Origin: Porticoccus sp002390525
Lineage (GTDB): Bacteria; Pseudomonadota; Gammaproteobacteria; Pseudomonadales; Porticoccaceae
DNA: 64,000 nucleotides
Direction: 5' to 3'
Assembly: GCA_943846655.1 (NCBI GenBank)
Contig: OX044352.1
Coordinates: 1,116,001 to 1,180,000, forward strand
In this document: piece by piece, positions 35,451 through 44,748 of the stretch
Layout of the letters: every line of letters begins with the position of its first letter
Numbering within the stretch: the first letter of the stretch is position 1
Made by a program: the position numbers and the translations under genes
Notes under the pieces: generated by a model
The model's database searches: none
The model's input: the letters and a program-made list of their open reading frames with translations, nothing else
Told to the model about the DNA's origin: nothing

Positions 35451-37784
35451 ATGAAACGTATGCTTATTAACGCAACTCAGCCTGAAGAGCTAAGAGTTGC
35501 TATGGTTGATGGTCAACGCTTATACGATTTAGATCTTGAAAACAGGACAAGAGAACAACATAAATCGAATATATACAAAGGAAAAATCACAAGGGTTGAA
35601 AAAAGTCTAGAGGCTGCTTTCGTTGACTATGGTGGAGAGCGTCATGGCTTTTTACCCTTAAAGGAAATCTCTAAAGAATATCACCCAAAATCAATTAACG
35701 CTGAAGATCAATCTAAAAATCAAGACCTTATTAAAGAGGGTTTAGAGGTAGTTGTTCAAGTTGAAAAAGAAGAGCGAGGAAATAAAGGTGCAGCTCTTAC
35801 GACATTTTTAAGTTTAGCTGGCAGATATCTAGTTCTAATGCCTAATAACCCAAGATCTGGAGGAATATCTAGAAGAATTGAAGGTGAAGAAAGAAACGAG
35901 CTAAGGGAAGCTTTAAAAAATATAACAATTCCAGTTGGTATGGGTGTTATTGTCAGAACAGCAGGAATCGGCCGATCATCAGAAGAGCTTCAGTGTGATC
36001 TCGACTATTTAAAGCAACTATGGGAAACCATTAATAAAGAAGCAGTTGCTGCTAAAGCACCACAATTTTTATTTCAAGAAAGTAATATAATCATTCGTGC
36101 TGTACGAGATTATCTGAGAGAGGATGTCAAGGAAGTATTGATCGACAACAAAGAAGCGTATGATTTGGCTTCAGCGTTTGTCGCACAGGTAATGCCTAAT
36201 TTCACATCGCGCGTCAAGCTATATGAAGAAAGTACCCCGCTTTTTACCCGCTATCAAATTGAAAATCAAATTGAAACTGCATTTGAGCGAGAGGTAAAGC
36301 TCCCCTCAGGTGGAGCTGTTGTAATAGATCTAACAGAAGCTCTAATATCCATAGATGTAAACTCGGCTAGAGCCACTAGGGGTGTTGATATAGAAGAAAC
36401 TGCCCATAGAACCAACCTGGAAGCAGCTGATGAAATTGCACGTCAATTAAGGTTGAGAGACATGGGTGGTCTTGTAGTAATCGATTTTATAGATATGTCA
36501 TCACAAAAAAATCAAAGAGACGTTGAAAATCGAATACGTGATGCATTGGAAATAGATAGAGCTAGAGTGCAAGTTGGTAGGATTTCCCGATTCGGCCTTC
36601 TTGAAATGTCTAGACAACGCTTGCGTCCATCATTGAGTGAGACCACCTCAAAGTTATGTCCAAGATGCCTAGGCCATGGAACGATAAGAGGAACACGATC
36701 CCTTTCTTTATCAATATTAAGATTAGTCGAAGAGGAAGCGCAGAAAGAAAATAGTGCAGAAATACGCACCATCGTCCCAGTGTCAGTGGGAACCTTCCTG
36801 CTCAATGAAAAACGTAAGGAAATTTTTGATATAGAAAAAAGGTATACTGCGAAGATTGTAGTTATCCCTAAGGAAAATCTTACAACTCCACATTTTGAAG
36901 TACAAAGAATACGAGTACAAGATGATGTTAATTCTGAATATAGCTACAAATTAACAGGCACAATGACACCAAAACTTATTCCTTCTGAAGCTGAAGAAGT
37001 ACAACCTGTTCCGCCAGCTCATCAACCTGCAGTTAAAAATGTAGCTCCACCGAATTTTCCCCCGCAAGCAAAAAAATCTAGTAATAAAGATAACACAAGC
37101 TTCATAGGCCTTATTTTCCAAAAAATTTTTGGAACGACAGGTAAGACAGATCAAGAAGTAGAAAAGAAAGGCTCTGCAAGACGCCCGCAAAGAAGGCCAA
37201 ACAATAGAGGCAGAAGACCGGATAACAGAAATAGAGGTAGGTCGCATAAGAGTAATATCGATAGTCGTAGTCAAGCAAATGATATTGAAAATAAAATACA
37301 GGATATATCAACTGAAAAGACTTCCAAGGTAGTTGCAAATATTTCTGAAAGTGAAAGTATTGCAAAGCATAGGCCGCCAAAAAGAGAAGGAGAAAAAAAA
37401 CGTGCGCCTCGACCTAGACGAGAACGACAAGATGTTCCAGAAGAGTTGCTAGAAAATACAGATCTAGTGAAAAAAAATGCTTTGGTTGAGAAATCTTTAC
37501 CCAATGATCAGCCAAAATTGGCAGACTTGAAAACAGATGATGTTGAAACAAAACCAAGTAAGCCAAAAACTAGGGAGGCAACATCAAAAAAAGAGCAAAT
37601 AGAAAGTAGCCCAAAAGATATTCTTCTTACAACAAATGAAGATGAAAGCAGCCAAGAGGAATCAAAAAAGACTACTTCTAAAACTGTAACAAAAAAGAAG
37701 CCAAGAAAAAAAGTAGAAAGTACAAAAAAACCTAAGAGTGAGTTAGAAGCAGCAAGTAAAAAAGATACAAAAAAAATCAACTAA
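35451..37784 (+). CDS. rne: Ribonuclease E (reading frame ends early; tail continues in another frame)
   Basis: Endoribonuclease and degradosome scaffold. 777 residues. Start MKRMLINATQPEELRVAMVD; S1 domain (~37-120) with GFLPLKEIS; catalytic Asp residues in ALISIDVNSARAT and LVVIDFIDMSSQ (~302 and ~345); zinc-link CPRCLGHGT (Cys403, Cys406); then a small domain. After ~500 the protein becomes a charged scaffold with an Arg-rich block (RRPQRRPNNRGRRPDNRNRG) and Lys/Glu-rich segments, as expected for the RNA-binding half. The frame stops at 37784 right after an A run, but the next 64 codons in the +1 frame look like the genuine C-terminus. Confidence 0.93.
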   Translation: MKRMLINATQPEELRVAMVDGQRLYDLDLENRTREQHKSNIYKGKITRVEKSLEAAFVDYGGERHGFLPLKEISKEYHPKSINAEDQSKNQDLIKEGLEVVVQVEKEERGNKGAALTTFLSLAGRYLVLMPNNPRSGGISRRIEGEERNELREALKNITIPVGMGVIVRTAGIGRSSEELQCDLDYLKQLWETINKEAVAAKAPQFLFQESNIIIRAVRDYLREDVKEVLIDNKEAYDLASAFVAQVMPNFTSRVKLYEESTPLFTRYQIENQIETAFEREVKLPSGGAVVIDLTEALISIDVNSARATRGVDIEETAHRTNLEAADEIARQLRLRDMGGLVVIDFIDMSSQKNQRDVENRIRDALEIDRARVQVGRISRFGLLEMSRQRLRPSLSETTSKLCPRCLGHGTIRGTRSLSLSILRLVEEEAQKENSAEIRTIVPVSVGTFLLNEKRKEIFDIEKRYTAKIVVIPKENLTTPHFEVQRIRVQDDVNSEYSYKLTGTMTPKLIPSEAEEVQPVPPAHQPAVKNVAPPNFPPQAKKSSNKDNTSFIGLIFQKIFGTTGKTDQEVEKKGSARRPQRRPNNRGRRPDNRNRGRSHKSNIDSRSQANDIENKIQDISTEKTSKVVANISESESIAKHRPPKREGEKKRAPRPRRERQDVPEELLENTDLVKKNALVEKSLPNDQPKLADLKTDDVETKPSKPKTREATSKKEQIESSPKDILLTTNEDESSQEESKKTTSKTVTKKKPRKKVESTKKPKSELEAASKKDTKKIN

Positions 37785-37977
37785 GGTTACAAAAACTCCT
37801 TCAAGAGCCAGCAATGATCCAAGAAAAAAACCTAAACCAGTTAAAAATGTAAAAATCGAAACAGTTGTTATTGAAGCTTTTAAAGCTAAAACAATTGATA
37901 CCTCGGATCTTTCAATAATGCCCAGCATAAGCAAGAAAGTCCCACGACCTGCTAATGATCCACGGGGAGAAAAATAA
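37769..37977 (+). other. Out-of-frame C-terminal tail of rne after a poly-A slip site
   Basis: After the eight-A run at 37769-37776 the original frame hits TAA within three codons. The +1 frame instead reads STKVTKTPSRASNDPRKKP and ends VPRPANDPRGEK with TAA at 37975-37977. The repeated NDPR motif after an Arg/Ser- or Pro-rich stretch is typical of the end of Pseudomonas-type RNase E. Removing one A, or adding two, restores one protein of about 840 residues. It may be a real indel, transcriptional slippage or an assembly error. Confidence 0.75.
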
Positions 37978-38022
37978 ATTCGTCTAACCTATATAGGGCT
38001 CTGATAATTACTATTTACTCTA

Positions 38023-38050
38023 TTGAATCAGGGGCAAACAACGGTATAAT
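38023..38050 (+). promoter_or_regulatory. Promoter of tRNA-Ser
   Basis: TTGAAT (38023-38028), a 16-base spacer and consensus TATAAT (38045-38050) lie about 65 bases upstream of the tRNA. The spacer and -10 are flanked by GGGGC and GCCCC, a GC-rich pair able to fold that might also help end rne transcription. Confidence 0.6.
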
Positions 38051-38115
38051 CGCCCCTTGTTTAACAAAGCCTGAAAAAGGTAGGAACGCTTTACAATCTA
38101 AGTATAGAATTTACG

Positions 38116-38203
38116 GGAGAGGTGGCAGAGTGGTCGAATGCACCGGTCTTGAAAACCGACGTACCGAAAGGTACCCAGGGTTCGAATCCCTGTCTCTCCG
38201 CCA
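38116..38203 (+). tRNA. tRNA-Ser(UGA)
   Basis: An 88-base class II tRNA with encoded CCA. Acceptor GGAGAGG pairs with TCTCTCC (one G-T pair), discriminator G. Anticodon loop CTTGAAA with anticodon TGA at 38150-38152, matching the E. coli Ser(UGA) loop exactly. Long variable arm GTACC-GAAA-GGTAC, T loop TTCGAAT. The outermost anticodon-stem pair is C-A (38143 with 38159), a mild mismatch relative to E. coli. Confidence 0.97.
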
Positions 38204-38500
38204 TTTTATATTGATTAAATCCATGATTTATAATAGTTTTATAGGGAATTCTAGTATTTTAAGATGTAATATGTACGTTTTTATGTACATTTAAGCTATC
38301 AAAAATCATGAACTGACATCAATGTTTTTTTTCGTAGTACGCGATACCCCACCCCCCGCCTACCCTCTCAATTATTTTTAGGAATCCCGCAGCACCCTAT
38401 ACATTGGAATCTGTGTAAATAACCCCCCAACAGCAACACATACGGTAATAGTCCTAAATGTGTATTTCCTATGGCAAACTTAATCTTTTATACTTTTAAG

Positions 38501-38902
38501 ATGAAAAATATTATTTCGTTAATTGCGCTTTTGATCATCATCACTTTTTCATCTTTCTCATATGGTGAATGGAGTAAAGTGACCGAAAGTAGCAGCAGTG
38601 GAAATACTATTTATATAGACCTTGCTAGAATTGAAAAAATTAAAAATTTCATCTACTACTTTTCATTAACAGATTATAAAAAACCAGTTTTTGGAGACCT
38701 ATCTGTAATTGTCCATTATCAAGTAGATTGCAAAAATTCGAGAGAAAGAGGTTTAAATTGGATTTTCTACAAGCATCAAATGGGACAAGGAAGAGGTGTC
38801 TCTGAGAGCAGTTATGATAAAGAGTGGACGTACCCTTCTGATCATGGCTCTTCATCTTCTAGAGGGATTGTTCTAAAAAAGGTTTGTGAAAAATTTCTTT
38901 AA
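38501..38902 (+). CDS. Small secreted protein, surface-adhesin-E-like
   Basis: 133 residues from ATG 38501 (MKNIISLIALLIIITFSSFS), giving a clean signal peptide with probable cleavage after SYG; the frame is open from 38471. The mature part has a start GEWSKVTESSSSGNTIYIDL, followed by VHYQVDCKNSRERGLNW and a C-terminal VLKKVCEKFL. The pattern of W near the start, YIDL, a central DCK and a terminal VC resembles the small periplasmic family called surface-adhesin protein E. Function is unknown in most bacteria. It is the first gene downstream of tRNA-Ser and has no operon partner except possibly the photolyase 94 bases on. Confidence 0.65.
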   Translation: MKNIISLIALLIIITFSSFSYGEWSKVTESSSSGNTIYIDLARIEKIKNFIYYFSLTDYKKPVFGDLSVIVHYQVDCKNSRERGLNWIFYKHQMGQGRGVSESSYDKEWTYPSDHGSSSSRGIVLKKVCEKFL

Positions 38903-38995
38903 TAACAGCTATAATAACTTCAGTACTATTAAATATTATAGCTAAAATTCGTCACTTTCGTGAAAAAGTTCAATCAAAAAAATAGTGCCAAAAGT

Positions 38996-40417
38996 ATGAA
39001 TGATATCGCAATACATTGGTTTCGGCAGGATTTACGACTTTCAGATAATCCTTCACTAATTGAAGCTACAAAGCACAATAACGTGCTTCCAATATATATT
39101 CTTGATGATAAGAATGCTAATAATTTTGCAATGGGAGCTGCTAGTAAATGGTGGCTCGAATCATCACTTAGATCATTAAATAACTCCCTTGGTGGTAAGC
39201 TGTCAATATACAAAGGGAACCCCATCGATGTACTTAAAGATATTATTTTTCGGCTTGATGTTGATGCTATTTATTGGAATCGTTGCTACGAGCCATGGAG
39301 AATCAGTCGCGATAAAAAAATAAAAGAATATCTTGGTACGCAGAATATAAAAACAGCTAGCTTCAATGGCTCATTACTTTGGGAGCCATGGGATATTAAA
39401 AATAGCTCAGATAGGCCATATGGCGTATTTACTCCTTTTTATAGAAAGGGGTGCTTACAGGCAGATCAACCACGAAAGCCATTGCTAGCCCCAAGAAATC
39501 AACAATATATCTTTGATTCAAAAAAATCTATGCAACTTCAAAATTTAGATCTTTTACTTGGTAACCCATGGTACAAAAAATTGAGAAAACACTGGCTTAT
39601 TGGCGAGCAAGGCGCATCCCTATGTCTAGATAACTTTATAAAAGAAAACTTATCTTATTACAAAAAGGGTAGAAATATACCCTCAAAACCATATATTTCC
39701 AGAATTTCTCCACATCTACATTTTGGAGAAATATCACCAAATCAAGTTTGGTGCAGAATTCGTGATGAAAAAAATGACGAGAATAGCGATCACTTTTGTA
39801 GTGAGCTCGGTTGGCGGGAATTTTCTTATAATCAGCTTTTTTATCACCCTGATCTGCCAACAAAAAATCTACAATCTAAATTTGATAAATTTCCATGGGT
39901 TGTTAACGACAAACATCTAGAAGCATGGAAAAAAGGACAAACTGGCGTTCCAATGGTTGATGCGGGTATGCGTGAATTATGGGAGACCGGCTATATGCAC
40001 AATCGTTCTAGAATGATAGTAGGGTCATTCTTAGTGAAAAATCTTCGCATCCACTGGAACTATGGAGAGCGATGGTTTTGGGATACTTTAGTTGATGCTG
40101 ATCTTGCAAATAATAGTGCGGGTTGGCAGTGGGTAAGTGGAAGTGGCTCTGATGCTGCCCCTTATTTTCGAATATTTAACCCAGTAGTACAGGGCCAAAA
40201 ATTTGATACAGATGGAGAATATATTAGGCGTTATATTCCTGAAATATCTTTATTGCCCAATAAATATCTATCTAATCCTTGGGATGCCCCCGAATCGATA
40301 TTAAAGGAAGCAAAAGTAATTCTTGGCGAGACTTACCCTGAACCTATAATTGATCTAAAAGTATCACGCGAAGAGGCTCTTGATGCATTTAAAGAGATTT
40401 CACCTCCATCGCTGTAG
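38996..40417 (+). CDS. phrB: Deoxyribodipyrimidine photolyase (cryptochrome/photolyase family)
   Basis: Light-driven repair of UV cyclobutane dimers. 473 residues from ATG 38996 (MNDIAIHWFRQDLRLSDNPSL); a GTG at 38960 would add 12 residues. The N-terminal antenna domain has WFRQDLRLSDNP and YWNRCYEPW. The FAD-binding domain shows ISPHLHFGEISPNQVW, WREFSYNQLFYHPDLP, PMVDAGMRELWETGYMHNRSRMI and the WQWVSGSGSDAAPYFRIFNP block with the electron-transfer Trp. The antenna cofactor cannot be told. It probably protects this sunlit-water organism. Confidence 0.93.
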   Translation: MNDIAIHWFRQDLRLSDNPSLIEATKHNNVLPIYILDDKNANNFAMGAASKWWLESSLRSLNNSLGGKLSIYKGNPIDVLKDIIFRLDVDAIYWNRCYEPWRISRDKKIKEYLGTQNIKTASFNGSLLWEPWDIKNSSDRPYGVFTPFYRKGCLQADQPRKPLLAPRNQQYIFDSKKSMQLQNLDLLLGNPWYKKLRKHWLIGEQGASLCLDNFIKENLSYYKKGRNIPSKPYISRISPHLHFGEISPNQVWCRIRDEKNDENSDHFCSELGWREFSYNQLFYHPDLPTKNLQSKFDKFPWVVNDKHLEAWKKGQTGVPMVDAGMRELWETGYMHNRSRMIVGSFLVKNLRIHWNYGERWFWDTLVDADLANNSAGWQWVSGSGSDAAPYFRIFNPVVQGQKFDTDGEYIRRYIPEISLLPNKYLSNPWDAPESILKEAKVILGETYPEPIIDLKVSREEALDAFKEISPPSL

Positions 40418-40490
40418 GTAAGTCTAACCACCCCACCCCCTTTGACGCTATAATAGTAAAAAATTTGAAAATTTATTTGTGTAACCTTTA

Positions 40491-41339
40491 ATGAAAACAC
40501 CTAAATTGATTAAGCCACTGATTGAAGATGGGCTAATAAGTGAAGTTATTCAATCTATTATGAGTGGCAAAGAAGCTTCTTTATATGTAGTTAGATGTGG
40601 GACGAAGATAAGATGCGCAAAAGTTTACAAAGAGGTGAACAAACGAAGTTTCAAGAAATCTGCCCAATATCAAGAAGGGAGAAAAGTAAAAAATAGCCGT
40701 CGTGCTAGAGCAATCCAGAAAGGCTCAAAGTACGGGAAACAACAACAAGAGAAAACCTGGCAGAATGCAGAATTGTTGGCACTTCGTAGAGTAAGGGAAT
40801 CTGGAGTTAGGGTGCCTGAAACTTTTGGTTATTTCGATGGCGTCTTACTAATGGAACTAATAACTAATGAGCAAGGTCATGTTGCACCTAGACTTGCTGA
40901 CATATCTATGTCAAAAGAAACTGCTCTTTTTGAATATAATATAGTTATAAGATATATAGTATGTATGCTTTGTGCAGGTATTATTCATGGAGATCTATCA
41001 GAATTTAATGTGCTAGCTGGAGCAGATGGATTAGTTATTATTGACTTACCGCAAGCAGTTGATGCCTCCTCAAATAACAATGCTGAATCAATGTTAAAAA
41101 GAGATGTTGATAATATAACGCAATATTTTTCAAATTTTGCACCAGAACTTATTAATACTAGATACGGCGATGAAATATGGAGTCTTTATTTAGAGGGTAA
41201 CCTGCAACCAGATATTGCTTTAACTGGTATATATGACGAGCCTAATAAGACTACAAATATTGATACAGTGATGCTCGAAATAAAAGCCACTATCGCTGAA
41301 GAAGAAGCTCGTCTTGCCAGAGCTAATGAGGCTGAATAA
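40491..41339 (+). CDS. RIO-type serine/threonine protein kinase
   Basis: 282 residues of the RIO1-like bacterial kinases. GKEASLYVVRCG (~27-38) is the RIO nucleotide loop with no classical Gly-rich loop; CAKVYKEVNKRSFK carries the ATP-binding Lys and the RIO-specific flexible loop. Catalytic HGDLSEFNVL (~167-176) and metal-binding VIIDLPQAVD match RIO kinases. In archaea and eukaryotes RIO kinases act in small-subunit maturation; the bacterial substrate is not established. It stands alone, 73 bases after the photolyase and 121 bases before the ABC-F gene. Confidence 0.88.
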   Translation: MKTPKLIKPLIEDGLISEVIQSIMSGKEASLYVVRCGTKIRCAKVYKEVNKRSFKKSAQYQEGRKVKNSRRARAIQKGSKYGKQQQEKTWQNAELLALRRVRESGVRVPETFGYFDGVLLMELITNEQGHVAPRLADISMSKETALFEYNIVIRYIVCMLCAGIIHGDLSEFNVLAGADGLVIIDLPQAVDASSNNNAESMLKRDVDNITQYFSNFAPELINTRYGDEIWSLYLEGNLQPDIALTGIYDEPNKTTNIDTVMLEIKATIAEEEARLARANEAE

Positions 41340-41460
41340 AAAACTATCCTTCTGAACTTAATTTAACTCGACCATATCAAAACAATTCCCTATAGTGCTG
41401 TCCCCATGACGACTAAATAAAAAGACTGGATTTAACTGTTCCCTAACATAAGGTGCTCAA

Positions 41461-43041
41461 TTGATTACTGCTGCTAATATAACTATGCAATTTGGTTCTA
41501 AACCTTTGTTTGAAAATATTTCTGTAAAATTTGGTCATGGTAACCGTTATGGACTAATTGGAGCGAATGGCTCGGGCAAATCTACTCTAATGAAAATACT
41601 TGATGGAAGTTTACAGCCAACTGCAGGTAATATTTCTCTTAGTCCTAATGAACGCATAGGTGTTCTAAATCAAAATCAGTTCGCTTTTGAAAACCATACT
41701 GCAATAAATACAGTAATAATGGGTCATACAGAATTATGGTCAGTTAAGCAAGAAAGGGAACGCATATATTCTCTTCCAGAAATGTCAGAAATTGATGGGA
41801 TGAAGGTAGCGGACTTAGAAATACGCTTTGCAGAACTTGATGGCTATAGTGCTGAAAGCCGTGCAGGTGAAATACTTATAGGCGCAGGGATAGAGGAAGA
41901 GTTACATTTTTGCGAGATGTCTGAGATACCACCTGGGTGGAAGTTAAGAGTTTTACTTGCACAAGCAATTTTCTCAGACCCTGATATTTTATTATTAGAT
42001 GAGCCAACCAATAATCTTGATATAAGCACTATTAGATGGCTGGAAACGCTTCTTAATGAAAGAAAAAGTACTATGATTATAGTCTCACATGATCGTCATT
42101 TTTTAAATACTGTATGTACACATATGGCAGATATTGATTACGGCGAGTTAAGAGTTTACCCCGGAAACTATGATGATTTTATGCTAGCCTCGACTCAAGC
42201 TAGAGAACTTCTTTACTCGGAAAATGCAAAAAAATCAGCTCAAATTGCTGATCTTCAACAGTTTGTCAGTCGCTTTTCAGCTAATGCGTCTAAGGCAAAA
42301 CAAGCCACTTCTAGAGCCAAACAAATAACAAAGATAGAGCTTGATGAAATCAAAGCCTCAAGTAGAGTGTCTCCTTTCATTAGATTCAAACAAGACAAAA
42401 AACTTCATAGGCAGTCTCTCATAATCGAAAACCTTTCTCATTCATATGACGATCTATTATTTAAAAATGGTTCTCTAATTTTAGATGCGGGATCACGTTT
42501 AGCTATTATAGGAGAAAATGGAGCTGGAAAAACCACCTTTCTCAAATCACTCATAGGAGAAATTCAACCGACAAGCGGTGATATAAAATGGGCAGAAAAT
42601 GCAAGTATTGGATACTGCCCCCAAGACAGTAATCTAGAGTTTGATAATAATTTAGATCTATTTAATTGGATGAGTCAGTGGAGAAAACCTAAACATAATG
42701 ATCAAATCGTAAGAGCTACGTTAGGTCGCTTACTTTTTTCTACTGACGACTTTAAAAAACTTGTAAAAGTTTGTTCTGGAGGAGAAAAAAATAGGCTTTT
42801 ATTTGGAAAGTTGATGATGATGGACTCGAATGTTTTAATTATGGATGAGCCAACAAATCATCTAGATATGGAGGCAATTGAATCACTTAATTTAGCGTTA
42901 GATAATTATGATGGAACATTAATTTTTGTAAGCCACGATAGAGAATTTGTTTCGTCACTAGCAAATCAAATAATTGAAATAAAAGATAAAAAAATTATAC
43001 ATTTCCATGGCTCATATGAAGAATATCTCACAAAGAATTAA
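41461..43041 (+). CDS. ybiT: ABC-F family ATPase, YbiT type
   Basis: 526 residues, soluble, with two nucleotide-binding domains: Walker A GANGSGKS (~37-44) and GENGAGKT (~350-357), each with LLLDEPTNNLD- or IMDEPTNHLD-type Walker B. The linker (ARELLYSENAKKSAQIADLQ and SRFSANASKAKQATSRAKQ) is characteristic of ABC-F proteins. N-terminal ITMQFGSKPLFENISVKFG and GHTELWSVKQERERIYSLPEM match YbiT closely. Such proteins act on ribosomes rather than as transporters. The start is TTG at 41461 with AAGGTG upstream; no in-frame ATG fits better. Confidence 0.93.
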   Translation: MITAANITMQFGSKPLFENISVKFGHGNRYGLIGANGSGKSTLMKILDGSLQPTAGNISLSPNERIGVLNQNQFAFENHTAINTVIMGHTELWSVKQERERIYSLPEMSEIDGMKVADLEIRFAELDGYSAESRAGEILIGAGIEEELHFCEMSEIPPGWKLRVLLAQAIFSDPDILLLDEPTNNLDISTIRWLETLLNERKSTMIIVSHDRHFLNTVCTHMADIDYGELRVYPGNYDDFMLASTQARELLYSENAKKSAQIADLQQFVSRFSANASKAKQATSRAKQITKIELDEIKASSRVSPFIRFKQDKKLHRQSLIIENLSHSYDDLLFKNGSLILDAGSRLAIIGENGAGKTTFLKSLIGEIQPTSGDIKWAENASIGYCPQDSNLEFDNNLDLFNWMSQWRKPKHNDQIVRATLGRLLFSTDDFKKLVKVCSGGEKNRLLFGKLMMMDSNVLIMDEPTNHLDMEAIESLNLALDNYDGTLIFVSHDREFVSSLANQIIEIKDKKIIHFHGSYEEYLTKN

Positions 43042-43100
43042 AAAAATAAATCACTTAATTGTTCATAAGAAATTAAATAAATTTATAAAAGAGGTTAAAT

Positions 43101-44243
43101 ATGCCTAGTTTACTGCCTGATACAGATCCAAATGGTTTATTAGAATACTCAGTTGTTTTTTCTGATAGATCTCTTAACCATATGTCTCAGTCTTTCAGAG
43201 ACGTGATGGTAAATATATCTAATACCTTAAAAAAAGTTTACAAAGCAGAGTCAGTAGTAGTGGTACCTGGAGGCGGGACTTTTGGTATGGAAGCGGTAGC
43301 TAGGCAATTTGCATCTAACAAAAAATGTCTTGTTTTGAGAAATGGTTGGTTTAGTTATCGCTGGAGCCAAATTCTCGAAATGGGAGAAATTACCTCATCA
43401 ATTACTGTCATGAAAGCAAAAAAATTAAGCTCATCTAAGGAAAACTATGATTTTCAGTCTCCAATGGAACCTGCATCAATAGATGAGGTTTTAAAGCAAA
43501 TCGATATGCAAAAACCTAATGTAGTTTTCGCTCCTCATGTAGAAACTTCAGCTGGTATGATACTTCCAGACGAGTATATAGCATCTGTAGCTCAGGCCGT
43601 TCATAAGGCTGGTGGACTTTTTGTTCTGGATTGTATCGCCTCTGGAGCTTTATGGGTGGATATGGAGAAGCTCGGTATTGACGTCCTTATTAGTGCACCA
43701 CAAAAAGGGTGGAGTGCATCACCTTGTAGTGCTCTTGTGATGCTTGGACCTGCTGCAAGAAAGCTAATTGATAAAACAAAAAGTTCTAGCTTTTCATGTG
43801 ATCTGAACAAATGGCTTCAGATTATGGAGGCTTATGAAAATGGCGCTCATGCATATCACTCAACTATGCCTACTGATGCGCTACTAAAATTTAATAGTGC
43901 CATGAAAGAGACCGAAGCATATGGCTTTGAAAAGGTAAGAGTTGAGCAGCAAGATCTCGGGGATCAAGTAAGAAAAATGTTGGAATCAAAAGGCTTCAAG
44001 AGTGTTGCCGCTGAAGGATTTAAGGCTCCAAGTGTTATTGTCTGCTATACGGATGACAAAGATATACAAAATGGAAGCAGATTTATGAAGGAAGGGATTC
44101 AGGTGGCTGCAGGAATTCCCTTAATGTGTGACGAAGACGATAATTTTCGGACATTTAGAATAGGTTTATTTGGCCTAGATAAGCTCCACAACATTGAAAG
44201 AACAGTACACCACTTAGAATCTGCTATTGATCGGATACTCTAA
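43101..44243 (+). CDS. Class V PLP aminotransferase (alanine-glyoxylate aminotransferase-like)
   Basis: 380 residues. PLP-phosphate loop VVVPGGGTFGMEAVARQF, catalytic Asp in GGLFVLDCIASGALW and the PLP lysine in LISAPQKGWSASPCSALVML (~212). The AGAT-like fold usually handles serine-pyruvate, alanine-glyoxylate or phosphonate substrates; I cannot choose. The opening MPSLLPDTDPNGLLEYSVVF with DRSLNHMSQSF matches a proteobacterial subgroup known to me only as class V aminotransferase. It stands between the ABC-F gene (59 bases) and a convergent DUF4399 gene. Confidence 0.85.
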   Translation: MPSLLPDTDPNGLLEYSVVFSDRSLNHMSQSFRDVMVNISNTLKKVYKAESVVVVPGGGTFGMEAVARQFASNKKCLVLRNGWFSYRWSQILEMGEITSSITVMKAKKLSSSKENYDFQSPMEPASIDEVLKQIDMQKPNVVFAPHVETSAGMILPDEYIASVAQAVHKAGGLFVLDCIASGALWVDMEKLGIDVLISAPQKGWSASPCSALVMLGPAARKLIDKTKSSSFSCDLNKWLQIMEAYENGAHAYHSTMPTDALLKFNSAMKETEAYGFEKVRVEQQDLGDQVRKMLESKGFKSVAAEGFKAPSVIVCYTDDKDIQNGSRFMKEGIQVAAGIPLMCDEDDNFRTFRIGLFGLDKLHNIERTVHHLESAIDRIL

Positions 44244-44266
44244 GCCTAGTTTATTTTTGGTAGTTT

Positions 44267-44713
44267 TTACTCAACGTTGATAATTATTTTTTTAGATACA
44301 ACACTTTTTTTAAACTGCATATGATAATGATCACCAAGCATTAGCTGTAAAGTATGTGTTCCTGGAGTTAAATTTACCGATGTCTCTGTTTGACCTGCCC
44401 CAAAATGACGGTGTCTTTCATCACTTGGAATAGGTAAATTCTTATCTGGTAGAATATCAAGATCGATAAGCAAGTGGTGGTGTCCAGTGTTTGCCATTTC
44501 AACACCTGCAGGTGCAACACCCATACCTGAAAGACCAAAAATTATTTTTATGGGATTTTTTACAGTGGATCCATCAGTTGGTGAAATAATATAAAGTTTC
44601 GGAGGTATATCTTGTTGCGAAACACTGCTTTGAACTATGCCTGTTAATGACAAAAGAATGATGAAAAACAAGAAATTCGAATATTGAAATTTTTTTTCTT
44701 TCACAAATAACAT
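44267..44713 (-). CDS. DUF4399 domain secreted protein
   Basis: 148 residues. An N-terminal hydrophobic segment (FLFFIILLSLTGIVQSSV, ~14-31) is a signal peptide or anchor. The rest is DUF4399: YIISPTDGSTVKNPIKIIFGLSGMGVAPAG, then a His-rich ANTGHHHLLID, DERHRHFGAGQTE and LMLGDHYHMQF. The clustered His residues suggest metal binding, which is inference. The start is supported by AGGAG eight bases upstream. Confidence 0.83.
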   Translation of the reverse strand: MLFVKEKKFQYSNFLFFIILLSLTGIVQSSVSQQDIPPKLYIISPTDGSTVKNPIKIIFGLSGMGVAPAGVEMANTGHHHLLIDLDILPDKNLPIPSDERHRHFGAGQTETSVNLTPGTHTLQLMLGDHYHMQFKKSVVSKKIIINVE

Positions 44714-44748
44714 ATAACATCTCCTGATATTTTACTAAAATTTAAATT

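Noticed and set aside
37766..37784. Programmed ribosomal frameshifting in rne
   Set aside because: No slippery heptamer with a downstream structure is evident; a simple indel or slippage in the A run is more economical.
36951..37934. Several minus-strand reading frames of 60-107 codons across the rne tail
   Set aside because: They are antisense to the low-complexity Lys/Glu/Arg-rich part of rne, have Phe/Leu-rich translations typical of such antisense, and have no ribosome-binding sites.
38116..38203. tRNA-Ser as an occupied attachment site of a prophage or integrative element
   Set aside because: No integrase gene, no phage genes and no direct repeat of the tRNA 3' end were found downstream.
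38330..38360. C-rich tract as a functional G-quadruplex
   Set aside because: Only one or two G runs of sufficient length exist on the opposite strand within a short distance, so a stable four-run quadruplex is not supported.
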